Below, one piece after another: positions 16,425 to 24,904 of a stretch of 34,855 nucleotides of DNA. The notes below the pieces were generated by a model. It was not told the DNA's origin and did not search any database. It worked only from the letters and a program-made list of their open reading frames with translations. Origin of the DNA: Spirochaetaceae bacterium (GTDB taxonomy: Bacteria; Spirochaetota; Spirochaetia; WRBN01); contig WRBN01000009.1 of assembly GCA_009784515.1 (NCBI GenBank), positions 1-34,855 on the forward strand, read 5' to 3'. Position 1 is the stretch's first letter; the number at the start of each line of letters is the position of its first letter. Position numbers and translations under genes: made by a program.

Positions 16425-17426
16425 TTATAAACTTAAAACATTTTCCCAAATAGTTTTATTTACCGGAATACCTAGTTGGCTATTTTGGCGGTAAAGCTCT
16501 TTTTGCCGTTCGCTGGGGTATAATACCGGGCTAGTGGCGTTCATAGGTAACGAAGCTTTAATATCGGCAATAACACGGCTAACTAACTGGTCATTGGCGG
16601 CTTTATCATTAACTTTTATAGCAATAAATATTTGACTAAGATTATATTCATCGGTAGGGGTATTACCTTGCCGACCAATATCGCAAACGGCAAGGCCGCC
16701 GGCTAAGGTAGCGGCTAGTAAATCGAGTAAGATAGAAAAACCAGAGCCTTTCCAAAAGCCCATTGGTAATAAGCGTTTAGTCTCTTCTATAGCGGCCGGA
16801 TTAGTCGATAAATTGTTATGGCTATCGTAGCCGCCGGCTACCGGTAGCTCCTTGCCCTCTAACCGGGCGCGTTCGAGGGCTCCATAAGAAAATTGCGACA
16901 TCGCACTATCTATCATTACATAATCATCTTTATAGGGCAGGCACAATACTAAGGGGTTATTACCTAGCCTTCTATCGGTTGCCCCCCAAGCAGGCATATT
17001 AGGCATAGTATTACTAAAACAAAGGCCAATATAGCCGGCTTTGGCCGCCTGCACTCCGAAGGCTCCGCCGCGCTGCCAATGGTTGGTGTTACGCAGAGCT
17101 ACCGTACCTACGCCATAATTTTCGGCCAAATTAATGGCCCTATTCATCGTAAAAATAGCATTGGTATTGCCCATACCCAGATTACCGTCCCATCTCTCTA
17201 GGGCGGCAAAAGCCTCTAGGCAAGTTGGCCGGTTGTTAGGTTTAATATGGCCATTTTTTAACATAGCAATAACACGCGGAAAACGATTTAACCCGTGCGA
17301 ATAAACACCGCTTAAGCTATTTTCGGCTAAATTATGGGCACATTCTTTAGCAATATCTTCGTTTACACCATACTTTAGTAAGCATGTTTGCATTACAGTA
17401 AGCATTTCGTTAAAGCTTACACGCAT
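16425..17426 (-). CDS. YiaK-like 2,3-diketo-L-gulonate reductase (malate/L-lactate dehydrogenase family)
   Basis: A 333-aa NAD(P)H-dependent oxidoreductase of the Ldh2/MDH2 family. Full-length match by eye to E. coli YiaK: SGVYSHGLNRFPR near residue 40, ALRNTNHWQRGGAFG, AWGATDRRLGNNPL, MIDSAMSQFSYG, LPMGFWKGSGFSILLD and SQIFIAI. YiaK reduces 2,3-diketo-L-gulonate to 3-keto-L-gulonate in a sugar-acid pathway. None of the other yia genes is nearby, so the substrate here may differ. It begins 16 nt after the GNAT gene at 17443-17889 on the same strand, so the two probably form an operon. Confidence 0.82.
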   Translation of the reverse strand: MRVSFNEMLTVMQTCLLKYGVNEDIAKECAHNLAENSLSGVYSHGLNRFPRVIAMLKNGHIKPNNRPTCLEAFAALERWDGNLGMGNTNAIFTMNRAINLAENYGVGTVALRNTNHWQRGGAFGVQAAKAGYIGLCFSNTMPNMPAWGATDRRLGNNPLVLCLPYKDDYVMIDSAMSQFSYGALERARLEGKELPVAGGYDSHNNLSTNPAAIEETKRLLPMGFWKGSGFSILLDLLAATLAGGLAVCDIGRQGNTPTDEYNLSQIFIAIKVNDKAANDQLVSRVIADIKASLPMNATSPVLYPSERQKELYRQNSQLGIPVNKTIWENVLSL

Positions 17427-17442
17427 AAAAATTTTACCTTTT

Positions 17443-17889
17443 TTATTTAATTTTGGCTTTTATAGCTTTGCCGCCAGCAGTTAAATCTTTTACAAAAAAA
17501 AGCTCGGCAAATCCTTCTTCTTTATTTTCGTATTGACCCACCAATTTATAACCCAGCTTTTGATAAAATTTAGGCCCTTGCCAGTTAAAGGTATCTAACC
17601 TAATAGTCCCAACCCCGCGTTTATGGGCTTCGTCCTCTAAGGCCAATAGGAGCTTTTTACCCAGCCCTTTATTACGGTATTCGGCAGCGACAAAATGAGT
17701 ATCTACATATAATATTTTATATTCGGTTATCCGGCCGCTAATACCGGCTACCAGCTTGCCATCAACTTTTATACCTATATCTATATCATCGATAGCTTTA
17801 TAACCTTTAAAATTAAAGTCATATTTTTCGAGCAATTCTTCTAAGTGCTCAATTTCATCGTGGGTTAAATTGGTTATTTCAAAGTGCAT
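17443..17889 (-). CDS. GNAT acetyltransferase
   Basis: A 148-aa GNAT protein. The acetyl-CoA loop is YRNKGLGKKLL (about residues 75-85), preceded by the LYVDTHFVAAEYR strand and followed by GTIRLDTFNWQGPKFYQKLGY, where the usual Asn-x-x-Ala is replaced by NWQGPKFY, a form found in one GNAT subgroup. The tail is Lys-rich. It is not close to the four GNATs at the left end. It is probably co-transcribed with the YiaK-like gene 16 nt downstream. The substrate is unknown. Confidence 0.82.
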   Translation of the reverse strand: MHFEITNLTHDEIEHLEELLEKYDFNFKGYKAIDDIDIGIKVDGKLVAGISGRITEYKILYVDTHFVAAEYRNKGLGKKLLLALEDEAHKRGVGTIRLDTFNWQGPKFYQKLGYKLVGQYENKEEGFAELFFVKDLTAGGKAIKAKIK

Positions 17890-17977
17890 CGCTATCTCCT
17901 TAATTTTACATCGTGTAACCTTATTATATAAAATAGCGGCAAAAAAGGCAATGTAACCTTAGCTTTAATTGACCTCT

Positions 17978-18931
17978 TTACGGATTGGCAGCCATAATTA
18001 ATAAACTTTTTTGTTTAATAATTTTTACCCCAAAACCTTGCGCTAAAACCGGATATTGTTTAGTTAAGTTAAGCTGTAAAAATTTTTCGGGCAGCCTAAA
18101 AGCCGGTGATACTTTACCTTTCATTAATTTATTAAAAAGGGTATAAAGTAACTGCCGCTGTACCACCTGCGGATATTGGTTAAATTTACTTAAGGGCAAG
18201 GCAAAACTATTTTCACTAACAATTAAATGGCTTAACGCCTCATCTACTAAGTAGTTAAGCATAGTTTCGCCCTCATCGGCGCGTTTAGCCAAGTTAAGCA
18301 AAGCGGTATTAAAGTTTGAATCTAATTGATTAAAACTGGGCAAGGTTTGTCTTAGCCGGTTGCGTTTATATTTAGTATCGTTATTAGTACTATCGTTATG
18401 CCAAACAATTTGTTTTTTAACTAAATAATCTTCTAGTTCATGCTTATAAACAGATAGTAACGGTCTGATGATTATCCCGCGCTGAACAGGGATACCCTTT
18501 AACCCCATTAATCCCGCTTTGCTGCTAAACCTAAGATAAACCGTTTCTAGTTGGTCATTTGCCGTATGGGCAGTGGTTATATTCGCCCCGTTATAATTAG
18601 CGGCTACTTCTTCTAAAAAGCTATAACGAGCATTACGAGCCGTTGCCTCTACGTTTTTTACTATCGTTAATTTAGCCTGCTCCACATATAATTTTAGGTT
18701 ATAACGATTAGCCAAACTTTTAATTACCTCAAGGTCGGCAGTTGTTTCAGCCGCCGGCCGCAGACCATGATTAAAATGAGCTAAAACTACTTCCTTTTGA
18801 TGTAGCTGTTTAGTCTCGGCCAGTAGGGCGGCTAAAGCCATACTATCGCTGCCGCCGGAGCAAGCAACAATGATGGTATCTTTTAAAGAAAAACTCTTGA
18901 GAGCCTGTATAAACTTTTGAGTTATGGTCAT
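17978..18931 (-). CDS. tilS: tRNA(Ile)-lysidine synthetase
   Basis: A 317-aa ATP-pyrophosphatase that makes lysidine at position 34 of the CAU-anticodon tRNA-Ile, so the tRNA reads AUA. The PP-loop SGGSDSMALAALL is at residues 25-37, followed by AHFNHGLRPAAE, ARNARYSFLE, TAHTANDQLET and the RPLLSVYKHELEDYL and NDSTNND.Y.RNRLR segments. It is short, like the Aquifex protein, and ends where longer TilS proteins have a C-terminal domain. It is in a block with pth and ctc. No ribosome site is clear at the ATG. Confidence 0.92.
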   Translation of the reverse strand: MTITQKFIQALKSFSLKDTIIVACSGGSDSMALAALLAETKQLHQKEVVLAHFNHGLRPAAETTADLEVIKSLANRYNLKLYVEQAKLTIVKNVEATARNARYSFLEEVAANYNGANITTAHTANDQLETVYLRFSSKAGLMGLKGIPVQRGIIIRPLLSVYKHELEDYLVKKQIVWHNDSTNNDTKYKRNRLRQTLPSFNQLDSNFNTALLNLAKRADEGETMLNYLVDEALSHLIVSENSFALPLSKFNQYPQVVQRQLLYTLFNKLMKGKVSPAFRLPEKFLQLNLTKQYPVLAQGFGVKIIKQKSLLIMAANP

Positions 18932-19008
18932 TTATTTTGTTAGCTTACCCATAAAGAAAAAAAGTGCTAAACACCATACAAAGTATAAAGCCATTTTTAA
19001 TTTTTTTA

Positions 19009-19578
19009 TTAACCTGCATTTATTTTAGCTTGTACCTCTGCAAAGTTAGTGCCATTAAGCTGGGCTAAAAAATGAGCGGCACCGGCGCAACCGGCTAAAA
19101 AAATTTCTTCTTCTACTGGTGGAAAGCGGCCTAACACATAATCTACCACTGTAAAGGGTGGCTGCGGCCGGCCAATACCTACATAAAGCCGGGCAAAGTT
19201 AGCTGTTCCCACTCTTTCAATAATATTTTGCAGTCCCTTTTGACCGGCACTACCGCCGCCTTGTTTTAACCTTAAACGACCGAGCGGTAAATCGAGGTTA
19301 TCACAAATAACTACTAAATTTTCGGTATCTAACCCGGTCTTTTTTTTAATGTCATTCAAGATGTTACCGGATAAATTCATATAAGTTAAAGGTTTAACGC
19401 AATAAAAAACTGCACCGTTTACTAAATGTTTGGTGTAACTATAGTTAGATGCCGTTTTGTGCTTAATAACTTCGTGGCTAGCCGCAAAGTTATCTAACAC
19501 ACAAAAACCGGCGTTATGCCGTGTTAGGTGGTAAGCAGGGCCTGGGTTACCAAGCCCCATTAACAAAAAAGCTGCCAT
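19009..19578 (-). CDS. pth: Peptidyl-tRNA hydrolase
   Basis: A 189-aa Pth. Catalytic and binding residues are visible: GLGNPGPAYHLTRHNAGF (Asn and His of the active site), KPLTYMNLSG, VVICDNLDLPLGRLRLKQGGGSAGQKGLQNI and YVGIGRP. It recycles peptidyl-tRNAs that fall off the ribosome. It starts 15 nt after the ctc stop with no good ribosome site, which suggests translational coupling to ctc; the ctc-pth pairing is common in bacteria. Confidence 0.95.
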   Translation of the reverse strand: MAAFLLMGLGNPGPAYHLTRHNAGFCVLDNFAASHEVIKHKTASNYSYTKHLVNGAVFYCVKPLTYMNLSGNILNDIKKKTGLDTENLVVICDNLDLPLGRLRLKQGGGSAGQKGLQNIIERVGTANFARLYVGIGRPQPPFTVVDYVLGRFPPVEEEIFLAGCAGAAHFLAQLNGTNFAEVQAKINAG

Positions 19579-19593
19579 AAGCCGGTTAGTCTA

Positions 19594-20133
19594 TTAAGCT
19601 ACTTTGGCTATTACGCTATCGCCTTTAGTTACAAACTTGGCATTTTCGCCGGCTTTAACATCGGCTACCGTAATACTATCACCCACTTTAAGCGAGCTAA
19701 CATTAACCTCTATCACACTTGGGATAAAACGCTCAATAGCTTCCACCTCAAGCTCAGCCAAAAGGTTTTGCAGGCTGCCGCCTTCGCGTAAACCAACCGG
19801 TGTGCCAACTAATTTAACGGTTACTTTACGTTTAACACTGGCGGTACGAACAAACTCGTAAAAATCGATGTGCAAAATTTTATCACGCACAATATCGTGC
19901 TGAAAATCTTGTACTAAAATTTCCATTTTTTTACCGGCTAACTCTAGCGGTACAATGGTTTTGGGCGAAATGTGCCTAAATTTTAAGTTAAAGTCGCCTT
20001 CATCAACACTTACATGTTTTACAGTGCCTTGTCCATAAATTACAGCCGGAATTTTTCCGCTATTACGCAGGCGGTTCATGGCATTTTTGCCAAAATCGGT
20101 ACGTTCTTCGGCTTTTAATAGCAATTTATCCAT
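19594..20133 (-). CDS. rplY: Ribosomal protein L25, CTC form
   Basis: A 179-aa L25 of the long general-stress (Ctc) type. The N-terminal 5S rRNA-binding domain shows LLKAEERTDFGKNAMNRLRNSGKIPAVIYG and a beta-barrel with VQDFQHDIVRDKILHIDFYE; the C-terminal CTC domain follows (PVGLREGGSLQNLLAELEVE, VSSLKVGDSITVADV). A GAGGAG site precedes the start, and a good promoter is at 20176-20204. It is the first gene of the ctc-pth-tilS block. Confidence 0.95.
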   Translation of the reverse strand: MDKLLLKAEERTDFGKNAMNRLRNSGKIPAVIYGQGTVKHVSVDEGDFNLKFRHISPKTIVPLELAGKKMEILVQDFQHDIVRDKILHIDFYEFVRTASVKRKVTVKLVGTPVGLREGGSLQNLLAELEVEAIERFIPSVIEVNVSSLKVGDSITVADVKAGENAKFVTKGDSVIAKVA

Positions 20134-20175
20134 TATATTTAATAACTCCTCAAATTATTAGCAAACAATTTGTTT

Positions 20176-20204
20176 ATATTAGCCTATTTAAACTTTTTTG
20201 GCAA
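20176..20204 (-). promoter_or_regulatory. Promoter of the rplY(ctc)-pth block
   Basis: On the minus strand TTGCCA (20199-20204), 17-bp spacer, TAATAT (20176-20181); the leader is about 35 nt with GAGGAG ahead of the start. Confidence 0.6.
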
Positions 20205-20301
20205 GAGGCGATACTGCCGCTTTTATATAAGTTTTTTGGACTGCAAAATAAGCTTAGTTGTAAAATTATTGTAATTGATATATTCATAAAGCTTAATCTT
20301 A

Positions 20302-20310
20302 TGCTATAAT
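20302..20310 (+). promoter_or_regulatory. Extended -10 promoter of the pectate-lyase-like gene
   Basis: TGCTATAAT (20302-20310) is a perfect extended -10. The -35 region at 20282-20287 is a poor match, so the extended element must carry recognition. The leader is about 32 nt and carries AAAGGAGGA before the ATG at 20349. Confidence 0.6.
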
Positions 20311-20348
20311 GATAAAGTATTATGCTAACTTACTTAAAGGAGGAAGTT

Positions 20349-23219
20349 ATGTTTAAAAAACTTAAAGCTATCGCTGCCGTAACGGCCGTTAGCTTAGCCA
20401 TTGCTAGCTGCAATAACGATGGCCCTAGGGATATTACCCGCAATGTTAATTGGAACTCGATAGCCTTTGGGCAATCGGTCGACCTTACCTTCGACCTTGG
20501 GGCCAACGCTCCCGGTCAGGCCCAAATGGGTGTCAACTACGTTTGGCACAACCCGGTCTTTGTGCAAAGAGCCAGTGCGCCGGGTAACGGCACGGCAACA
20601 GGTAACACCGCCAACGATAACCGCGCCGGTTTTGTTCCTAGCGCCGAAGAACGAGCCACCGCTATGCGTAACGGCAGCCCTGTACGGCTTAGAGCAGACG
20701 ACCAATTTATCATCGAAAGCAGGGGCGGTAAAATTGCCGCCGGACAAGACGGCCTTACCTTTTTGTACACCGAGCTAGATGCCCGCTTTAATTACCGTAT
20801 GCGCGGTACCGTTTCGTTATTACACGTGGGTAACTTTGGCCGCGATACCTTAATGGCCGAAAACGGACAAGTTGCTGCCGGTTTAATGGTACGCGATACC
20901 TTAGGGCCGCCACGAACCGACCCTATCGACCCCTCTACCGAAGAAACTGTGGCTATCTCTAACTTTACCGCTTTGGGTGTTTTTGGCCGCACCAATGCCG
21001 GCCCTACCTTCTACGGCGCTTTTGGCCGCGATGGTACGATGTTAAATAACGCCATTGGCGCTGCCGTTAGTGTGGTAGAAACTACCAACTTTAGCAGCCG
21101 TGCCGAACTTAGCACTCGCTTTATTTACGAAATTGAACGCACCGATGAAGGTTTTTTTACCACTGTTTTCTCTGAAGACGGGCTTGATATTATTTCGCCA
21201 CGTATGCATGTGGCCGACCAAAATATCGCTACCCGTATCGATGGCTCTACAATGTTTTGGGGCTTTTTTGCTGCTCGCGGCGCCCGTATCTTGGTAGAAG
21301 ATATTCATCTTGAAAGAACCGGCCGCTTTAACGGCGAGGTTACCGCTAACCCTCATCAAGGGTACCGCTGGCCGGCACCTGCCGTAGTTAATAGCTCGGT
21401 TAGCGGTGAAACCGGCTTAAGCGCTTATACCTTAACCCTATTGCCTAATTACGCCGGTACTATCACTATTAGCCATAATGGTGCAGAGATAGCCAATAAT
21501 GTAACAACAACCGCTTATGTTGATGTACGCCGTGATGTAACCTTAACCGCCGGTGCTAACGAATTTACTTGGCGTTATACCCCTACCGCGGCTAATGCCC
21601 CAAACCGCGATGTAGTAACGGGCAGTTTTACCATTAACCATAACCCAAATAAAGTTTCGGCTTCGTGGCCGGTTATCTGGGCAGGCCGGTCGGCTAGCGG
21701 TAATGGGTCGGGTAGCTCGGCAGCTAACCTAATGACGATTGAAAATGCCTTAACTGTAGTTGAGCGCGGCCAAACCATCTATGTTGTGGCCGGCAATTAT
21801 ACCGATTACGATTTAATCATACGCGGTATACGCGGGGCCATTACACAGGCCGCCGTTACTCCGCAAAGGTTAAATAACCCGCTTAATGCCCTTACCGCCG
21901 ACCCTAGCGATAGCTTGGCACGCATAATGCCGGCACCCGGTGTACCCGTTAACCAGATAAAATTTAGGCGTATTGCTATTGAACCGGGTGCAAGTTACTG
22001 GCATGTGATGGGCTTTAGTGCCGGTGGCGCCGATATGGATAACCGCTTAGGCCCTAACAATGTTGTGCCTGTAGAGATACGCGATTCTGCCACTACCCAC
22101 TCCGATTTTAACGTGCTTGAAAGAATTATCGCCGAATTTTACGTAGGCAATGCCGGCTTTCAGGTTAATGGTACCGGAGCCGGTGTGCCGCAAGGTACTT
22201 GGCAACGTGGTAACCTATTGCTTAACACCACTGCTCGTTACGGCCTAAGAGGCGGCGACTTTAACCAAGTTGACGGCTATAAACTACAACGTGTAGGGCC
22301 CGGTAATGTGCTGCGTGGTACGGTAGCCCACAACAACGAAGACGATGGCTACGATTTATTTACCAACGTATCGACAGGGCCAAGTGCGCCTATCCTTTTT
22401 GATGGAGCGGTGGCCTTTGCCAATGGTTCTAACGGTTTTAAATTTGGCGGTGAGGCGCAAGCCAGCGACCACATTTTAATTAACAGCATAGCCTTTGACA
22501 ACATTATGGCCAACTTTTCCGATAATTTTAACCCCGGCGACATTCGTGTGATTAACGCCACCGCTTTAGATGCCGTTGACCAAAACTTCTTCTTAAGGGT
22601 AGACCCTAACGCCGAAGTACGCAACGAAATTATTAATTCGGTTTCGGTACGCACCGCCCGTACAACGGGAGTAACCGGTTGGGTACGCAACGACTCTATC
22701 TCGGGCACCGTTACCAACACCGCCCTTAATGTGAATGGCGTTACCAACTTTAATGGCACTACCATTACGGAGGCCGATTTCGTCTCGGTAAGCAGACCGC
22801 TCTTTATTAGGCCGGGCGCCGAAGGCGCCGGTATGCTTAGAGGTACCAGTAAAGATGCGTTAGTGCGTAATATAGCCGATACCATTAACTTTATCCAACG
22901 CGATGGGAATGGCGATATTTTATGGGGCGATTTTTTACGGCCCAGAGCCGGCAGTATTGTGGATACCACCGGTTTAGGTGCGCTTAGGCCTTTTGCTAAC
23001 CACAGTGTAAGCTTTAACGCTAATGGCGGCAGCGGGACAGCAGCAGCTGTAACTACAGGCGCCAGCGCCGATTACATTGTGCTGCCGCAAAACAGCTTTA
23101 CCCCACCGGCCGGTCAAAGTTTTGCCGGTTGGCGCGTGGAAAATGCCCGCAACCTACTAGCCCCCGGTGATAGGATACTTGTTAATAATAATTTAACCGT
23201 TTATGCCCAATGGCAATAA
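20349..23219 (+). CDS. Large lipoprotein resembling PL9 pectate lyases, with a C-terminal InlB-type repeat
   Basis: 956 aa from the ATG at 20349, which has AAAGGAGGA ahead; the in-frame ATG at 20322 lies before that site. Lipoprotein signal with LAIASC (Cys about residue 20). Residues 30-340 form a region of unknown fold, perhaps a lectin-like sandwich. Residues 345-440 look like an Ig-like sheet (SAYTLTLLPNYAG...). Residues 440-880 form a right-handed beta-helix that begins with a pectate-lyase-type opening (TIENALTVVERGQTIYVVAGNY) and includes HNNEDDGYDLFTN and NGSNGFKFGGEA, which match PL9 polysaccharide lyases where calcium and the base lie. The last 70 residues (VSFNANGGSG...LTVYAQWQ) are an InlB/Listeria-Bacteroides repeat. 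It would attack pectin-like polymers at the cell surface. Whether it is active is not proved. Confidence 0.82.
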   Translation: MFKKLKAIAAVTAVSLAIASCNNDGPRDITRNVNWNSIAFGQSVDLTFDLGANAPGQAQMGVNYVWHNPVFVQRASAPGNGTATGNTANDNRAGFVPSAEERATAMRNGSPVRLRADDQFIIESRGGKIAAGQDGLTFLYTELDARFNYRMRGTVSLLHVGNFGRDTLMAENGQVAAGLMVRDTLGPPRTDPIDPSTEETVAISNFTALGVFGRTNAGPTFYGAFGRDGTMLNNAIGAAVSVVETTNFSSRAELSTRFIYEIERTDEGFFTTVFSEDGLDIISPRMHVADQNIATRIDGSTMFWGFFAARGARILVEDIHLERTGRFNGEVTANPHQGYRWPAPAVVNSSVSGETGLSAYTLTLLPNYAGTITISHNGAEIANNVTTTAYVDVRRDVTLTAGANEFTWRYTPTAANAPNRDVVTGSFTINHNPNKVSASWPVIWAGRSASGNGSGSSAANLMTIENALTVVERGQTIYVVAGNYTDYDLIIRGIRGAITQAAVTPQRLNNPLNALTADPSDSLARIMPAPGVPVNQIKFRRIAIEPGASYWHVMGFSAGGADMDNRLGPNNVVPVEIRDSATTHSDFNVLERIIAEFYVGNAGFQVNGTGAGVPQGTWQRGNLLLNTTARYGLRGGDFNQVDGYKLQRVGPGNVLRGTVAHNNEDDGYDLFTNVSTGPSAPILFDGAVAFANGSNGFKFGGEAQASDHILINSIAFDNIMANFSDNFNPGDIRVINATALDAVDQNFFLRVDPNAEVRNEIINSVSVRTARTTGVTGWVRNDSISGTVTNTALNVNGVTNFNGTTITEADFVSVSRPLFIRPGAEGAGMLRGTSKDALVRNIADTINFIQRDGNGDILWGDFLRPRAGSIVDTTGLGALRPFANHSVSFNANGGSGTAAAVTTGASADYIVLPQNSFTPPAGQSFAGWRVENARNLLAPGDRILVNNNLTVYAQWQ

Positions 23220-23231
23220 ATAAAAATTATA

Positions 23232-23263
23232 AAGCGCCTTTATCTTTAAGTATAAAGGTGCTT
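23232..23263 (+). terminator. Hairpin just after the PL9-like gene
   Basis: A 12-bp stem with one G-T pair (arms 23232-23243 and 23252-23263) and an 8-nt loop, starting 12 nt after the stop. The following T-run is poor, so it may act with the perfect palindrome just downstream, or stabilise the mRNA end. Confidence 0.5.
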
Positions 23264-23282
23264 AAATTATAGGTAACCTGCT

Positions 23283-23310
23283 AAATCCCCTTCGTTAACG
23301 AAGGGGATTT
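23283..23310. terminator. Perfect 28-bp palindrome between convergent genes
   Basis: Two 14-bp arms (23283-23296 and 23297-23310) with the core AATCCCCTTCG and its complement, A-rich on the left and T-rich on the right. It lies between the PL9-like gene (plus) and the first flavoprotein gene (minus) and would stop transcription from both sides. Confidence 0.7.
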
Positions 23311-23324
23311 AATTATCCGGCTGT

Positions 23325-23927
23325 TTATAGCCTATCGGCGGGGTTAATTATGGTATCTATACAGTTATCAATAATATTATAAAAAGTTTTATGTTCGTTT
23401 AAATCAAACTCGATACTCAGTAAATCTTCGCCTATAAAATAAAAGTCGGTAAAACCAAGCTGTTTAAAAAAATAATGAAGGAGTTTCCGTAGTTTTTCGT
23501 ACTTAGTAACTTCGTATACCTGTTGAGTGGTTAGCATAACAAGGATTTTACCACTGGGTAAGCTAGATATTTGGCCTAAACCTAAAGCGGTGCTCATAAA
23601 AAATTGCTTACATCTATCCGTAAAGGCTTTTAATTGGCTAGGCAAGTTGCCAAAATAAATAGGAGTAGCCATAAATAAAATATCGGCCTTACGCAGGCTA
23701 GCAAAAACCTCTATTAAATCGTCTGTCTCTTTGCAAACACCTAGTTCTTCTTCTGTTTGGCAAAGATAGCAAGCTTTACAGCCCCCATATTGCATATCAC
23801 CCAAAGTAAATGTGTCAATATTACATTGAACCGTACTTTTTTCGGCAATTCTATTTAAAAAATATTTACCAAAAGCTTTACTGGCCGAGTTTTGGCGCGG
23901 GCTGGCAAAAATAGCAGTAATATTCAT
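23325..23927 (-). CDS. Iron-sulfur flavoprotein-like, copy 1
   Basis: A 200-aa flavodoxin-fold protein of the NADPH-dependent FMN reductase/WrbA group. The FMN phosphate loop is ASPRQNSASKAF (residues 8-19), and ATPIYFGNLPSQLKAFTDR is the second flavin-contact region. Between them is a compact cysteine cluster Cys50-x2-Cys53-x2-Cys56-x8-Cys65; archaeal iron-sulfur flavoproteins (Isf) bind a 4Fe-4S cluster with CX2CX2CX4-7C, so the last spacing here is one residue longer than typical. Such proteins move electrons and are proposed to reduce O2 or peroxide. It has its own promoter. It is the most divergent of three tandem copies. Confidence 0.82.
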   Translation of the reverse strand: MNITAIFASPRQNSASKAFGKYFLNRIAEKSTVQCNIDTFTLGDMQYGGCKACYLCQTEEELGVCKETDDLIEVFASLRKADILFMATPIYFGNLPSQLKAFTDRCKQFFMSTALGLGQISSLPSGKILVMLTTQQVYEVTKYEKLRKLLHYFFKQLGFTDFYFIGEDLLSIEFDLNEHKTFYNIIDNCIDTIINPADRL

Positions 23928-23967
23928 ATATCTATACCTTTTTAAACACTTTAGTCAGATTAAGAGT

Positions 23968-23996
23968 ATTATAACATTTGCCGGTAAAAAAATCAA
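23968..23996 (-). promoter_or_regulatory. Promoter of flavoprotein copy 1
   Basis: On the minus strand TTGATT (23991-23996), 17-bp spacer, TATAAT (23968-23973) within TGTTATAATACT. The same 12-bp core precedes copy 2 and, nearly, copy 3. Confidence 0.7.
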
Positions 23997-24162
23997 CCAA
24001 AAATTAAGTTAATAGCAGCTAAGATTATATAACACAACGAACACATAATTTACTTATTTGTAATTAGCTTTAATATCGTTAAATAAACGTAAAAAAACAA
24101 GCCCTTTTGTGTTTTGCATAAAAAAGCAATTAAGTATTTTTATGCTGTAGTACTATAAATTT

Positions 24163-24747
24163 TTAGCGCTTAAAAGGTGCGGCCACTTTAGCTACACAAT
24201 CATCGATAGTATCGTAAAAGTCTTTACAGTCATTTAAATCAAATTCGATACCCAGTAAACCTTTACCTATAGTATAAAAATTGGTAAACCCAAATTGTTT
24301 AAATTGGTAGTGCAAGCTATTGCGTAAATCGCGATAATAATGAACATCTTCTTGTTGCTGTGTAGTTAGTAGAATAGCAGTTTTACCGCCGGGTAATCTT
24401 GTTTTTGTTAAAGAATTATCTATAGAAAGCTGCTTAAGGCGGTTTGTAAAAGCTAATAATTGGCTGGGCGTTCGCCCAAAATAAATGGGGGTAGCTATAA
24501 ATAAAATATCGGCTTGGTGTAAACTTTCAAAAACCTCCGTTAAGTCATCGGTTAAAACGCAGGCAGTGGCTTTAGTTTGACAAAGATAGCAGCCCTTGCA
24601 GCCCGAATATTGCATACCGCGTAAAATAAATTTGTTAATATTACAGCCGGCTTTATCTTCTTCGGTGAGCTTATTTAAAAAATATTCGGCAAAGGCGCTG
24701 CTGGCCGAGTTACGGCGAGGGCTTGCCAGTATTGCTATAACATTCAT
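24163..24747 (-). CDS. Iron-sulfur flavoprotein-like, copy 2
   Basis: 194 aa from the ATG at 24747, which has AAGGAGGGG upstream; the longer frame to 24777 is rejected because it runs through that ribosome site. FMN loop ASPRRNSASSAF, cysteine cluster Cys50-x2-Cys53-x2-Cys56-x6-Cys63 (within the Isf spacing), and TPIYFGRTPSQL. It is closely related to copy 3: shared GCNINKFILRGMQYSGCKGCY-like block and identical layout. It is probably an FMN/4Fe-4S redox protein. Its promoter lies at 24791-24819. Confidence 0.82.
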   Translation of the reverse strand: MNVIAILASPRRNSASSAFAEYFLNKLTEEDKAGCNINKFILRGMQYSGCKGCYLCQTKATACVLTDDLTEVFESLHQADILFIATPIYFGRTPSQLLAFTNRLKQLSIDNSLTKTRLPGGKTAILLTTQQQEDVHYYRDLRNSLHYQFKQFGFTNFYTIGKGLLGIEFDLNDCKDFYDTIDDCVAKVAAPFKR

Positions 24748-24790
24748 ATATTTATAACCCCTCCTTAAATATTTCAATCAAAACAATAGT

Positions 24791-24819
24791 ATTATAACAC
24801 TGAACCATGGGGAAGTCAA
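24791..24819 (-). promoter_or_regulatory. Promoter of flavoprotein copy 2
   Basis: On the minus strand TTGACT (24814-24819), 17-bp spacer, TATAAT (24791-24796) within TGTTATAATACT. Confidence 0.72.
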
Positions 24820-24863
24820 GAAAAAGTTAAGCTAAAATTTATAATGACTTAAGTAAAACAAAA

Positions 24864-24879
24864 CCCTTATTAATAAGGG
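24864..24879 (-). terminator. Terminator of flavoprotein copy 3
   Basis: A perfect palindrome CCCTTATTAATAAGGG; on the minus strand it is followed by TTTTGTTTT. It lies 26 bp after the stop of copy 3 and separates it from copy 2. Confidence 0.6.
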
Positions 24880-24904
24880 GATTTTAAATAAAACTTGGTC
24901 AAGG

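Noticed and set aside
16415-16434. AAGTTTA/TAAACTT hairpin between the GIN gene and the YiaK-like gene
   Set aside because: Seven weak base pairs that overlap both stop regions; could stop both transcripts but cannot be told from AT-rich background.
22349-22969. Minus-strand frame of 206 codons within the PL9-like gene
   Set aside because: Composition-driven shadow opposite a gene with clear PL9 motifs; no start signal.
24085-24125. Possible minus-strand terminator after flavoprotein copy 2
   Set aside because: A T-run is present on the minus strand, but the stem is only four base pairs.
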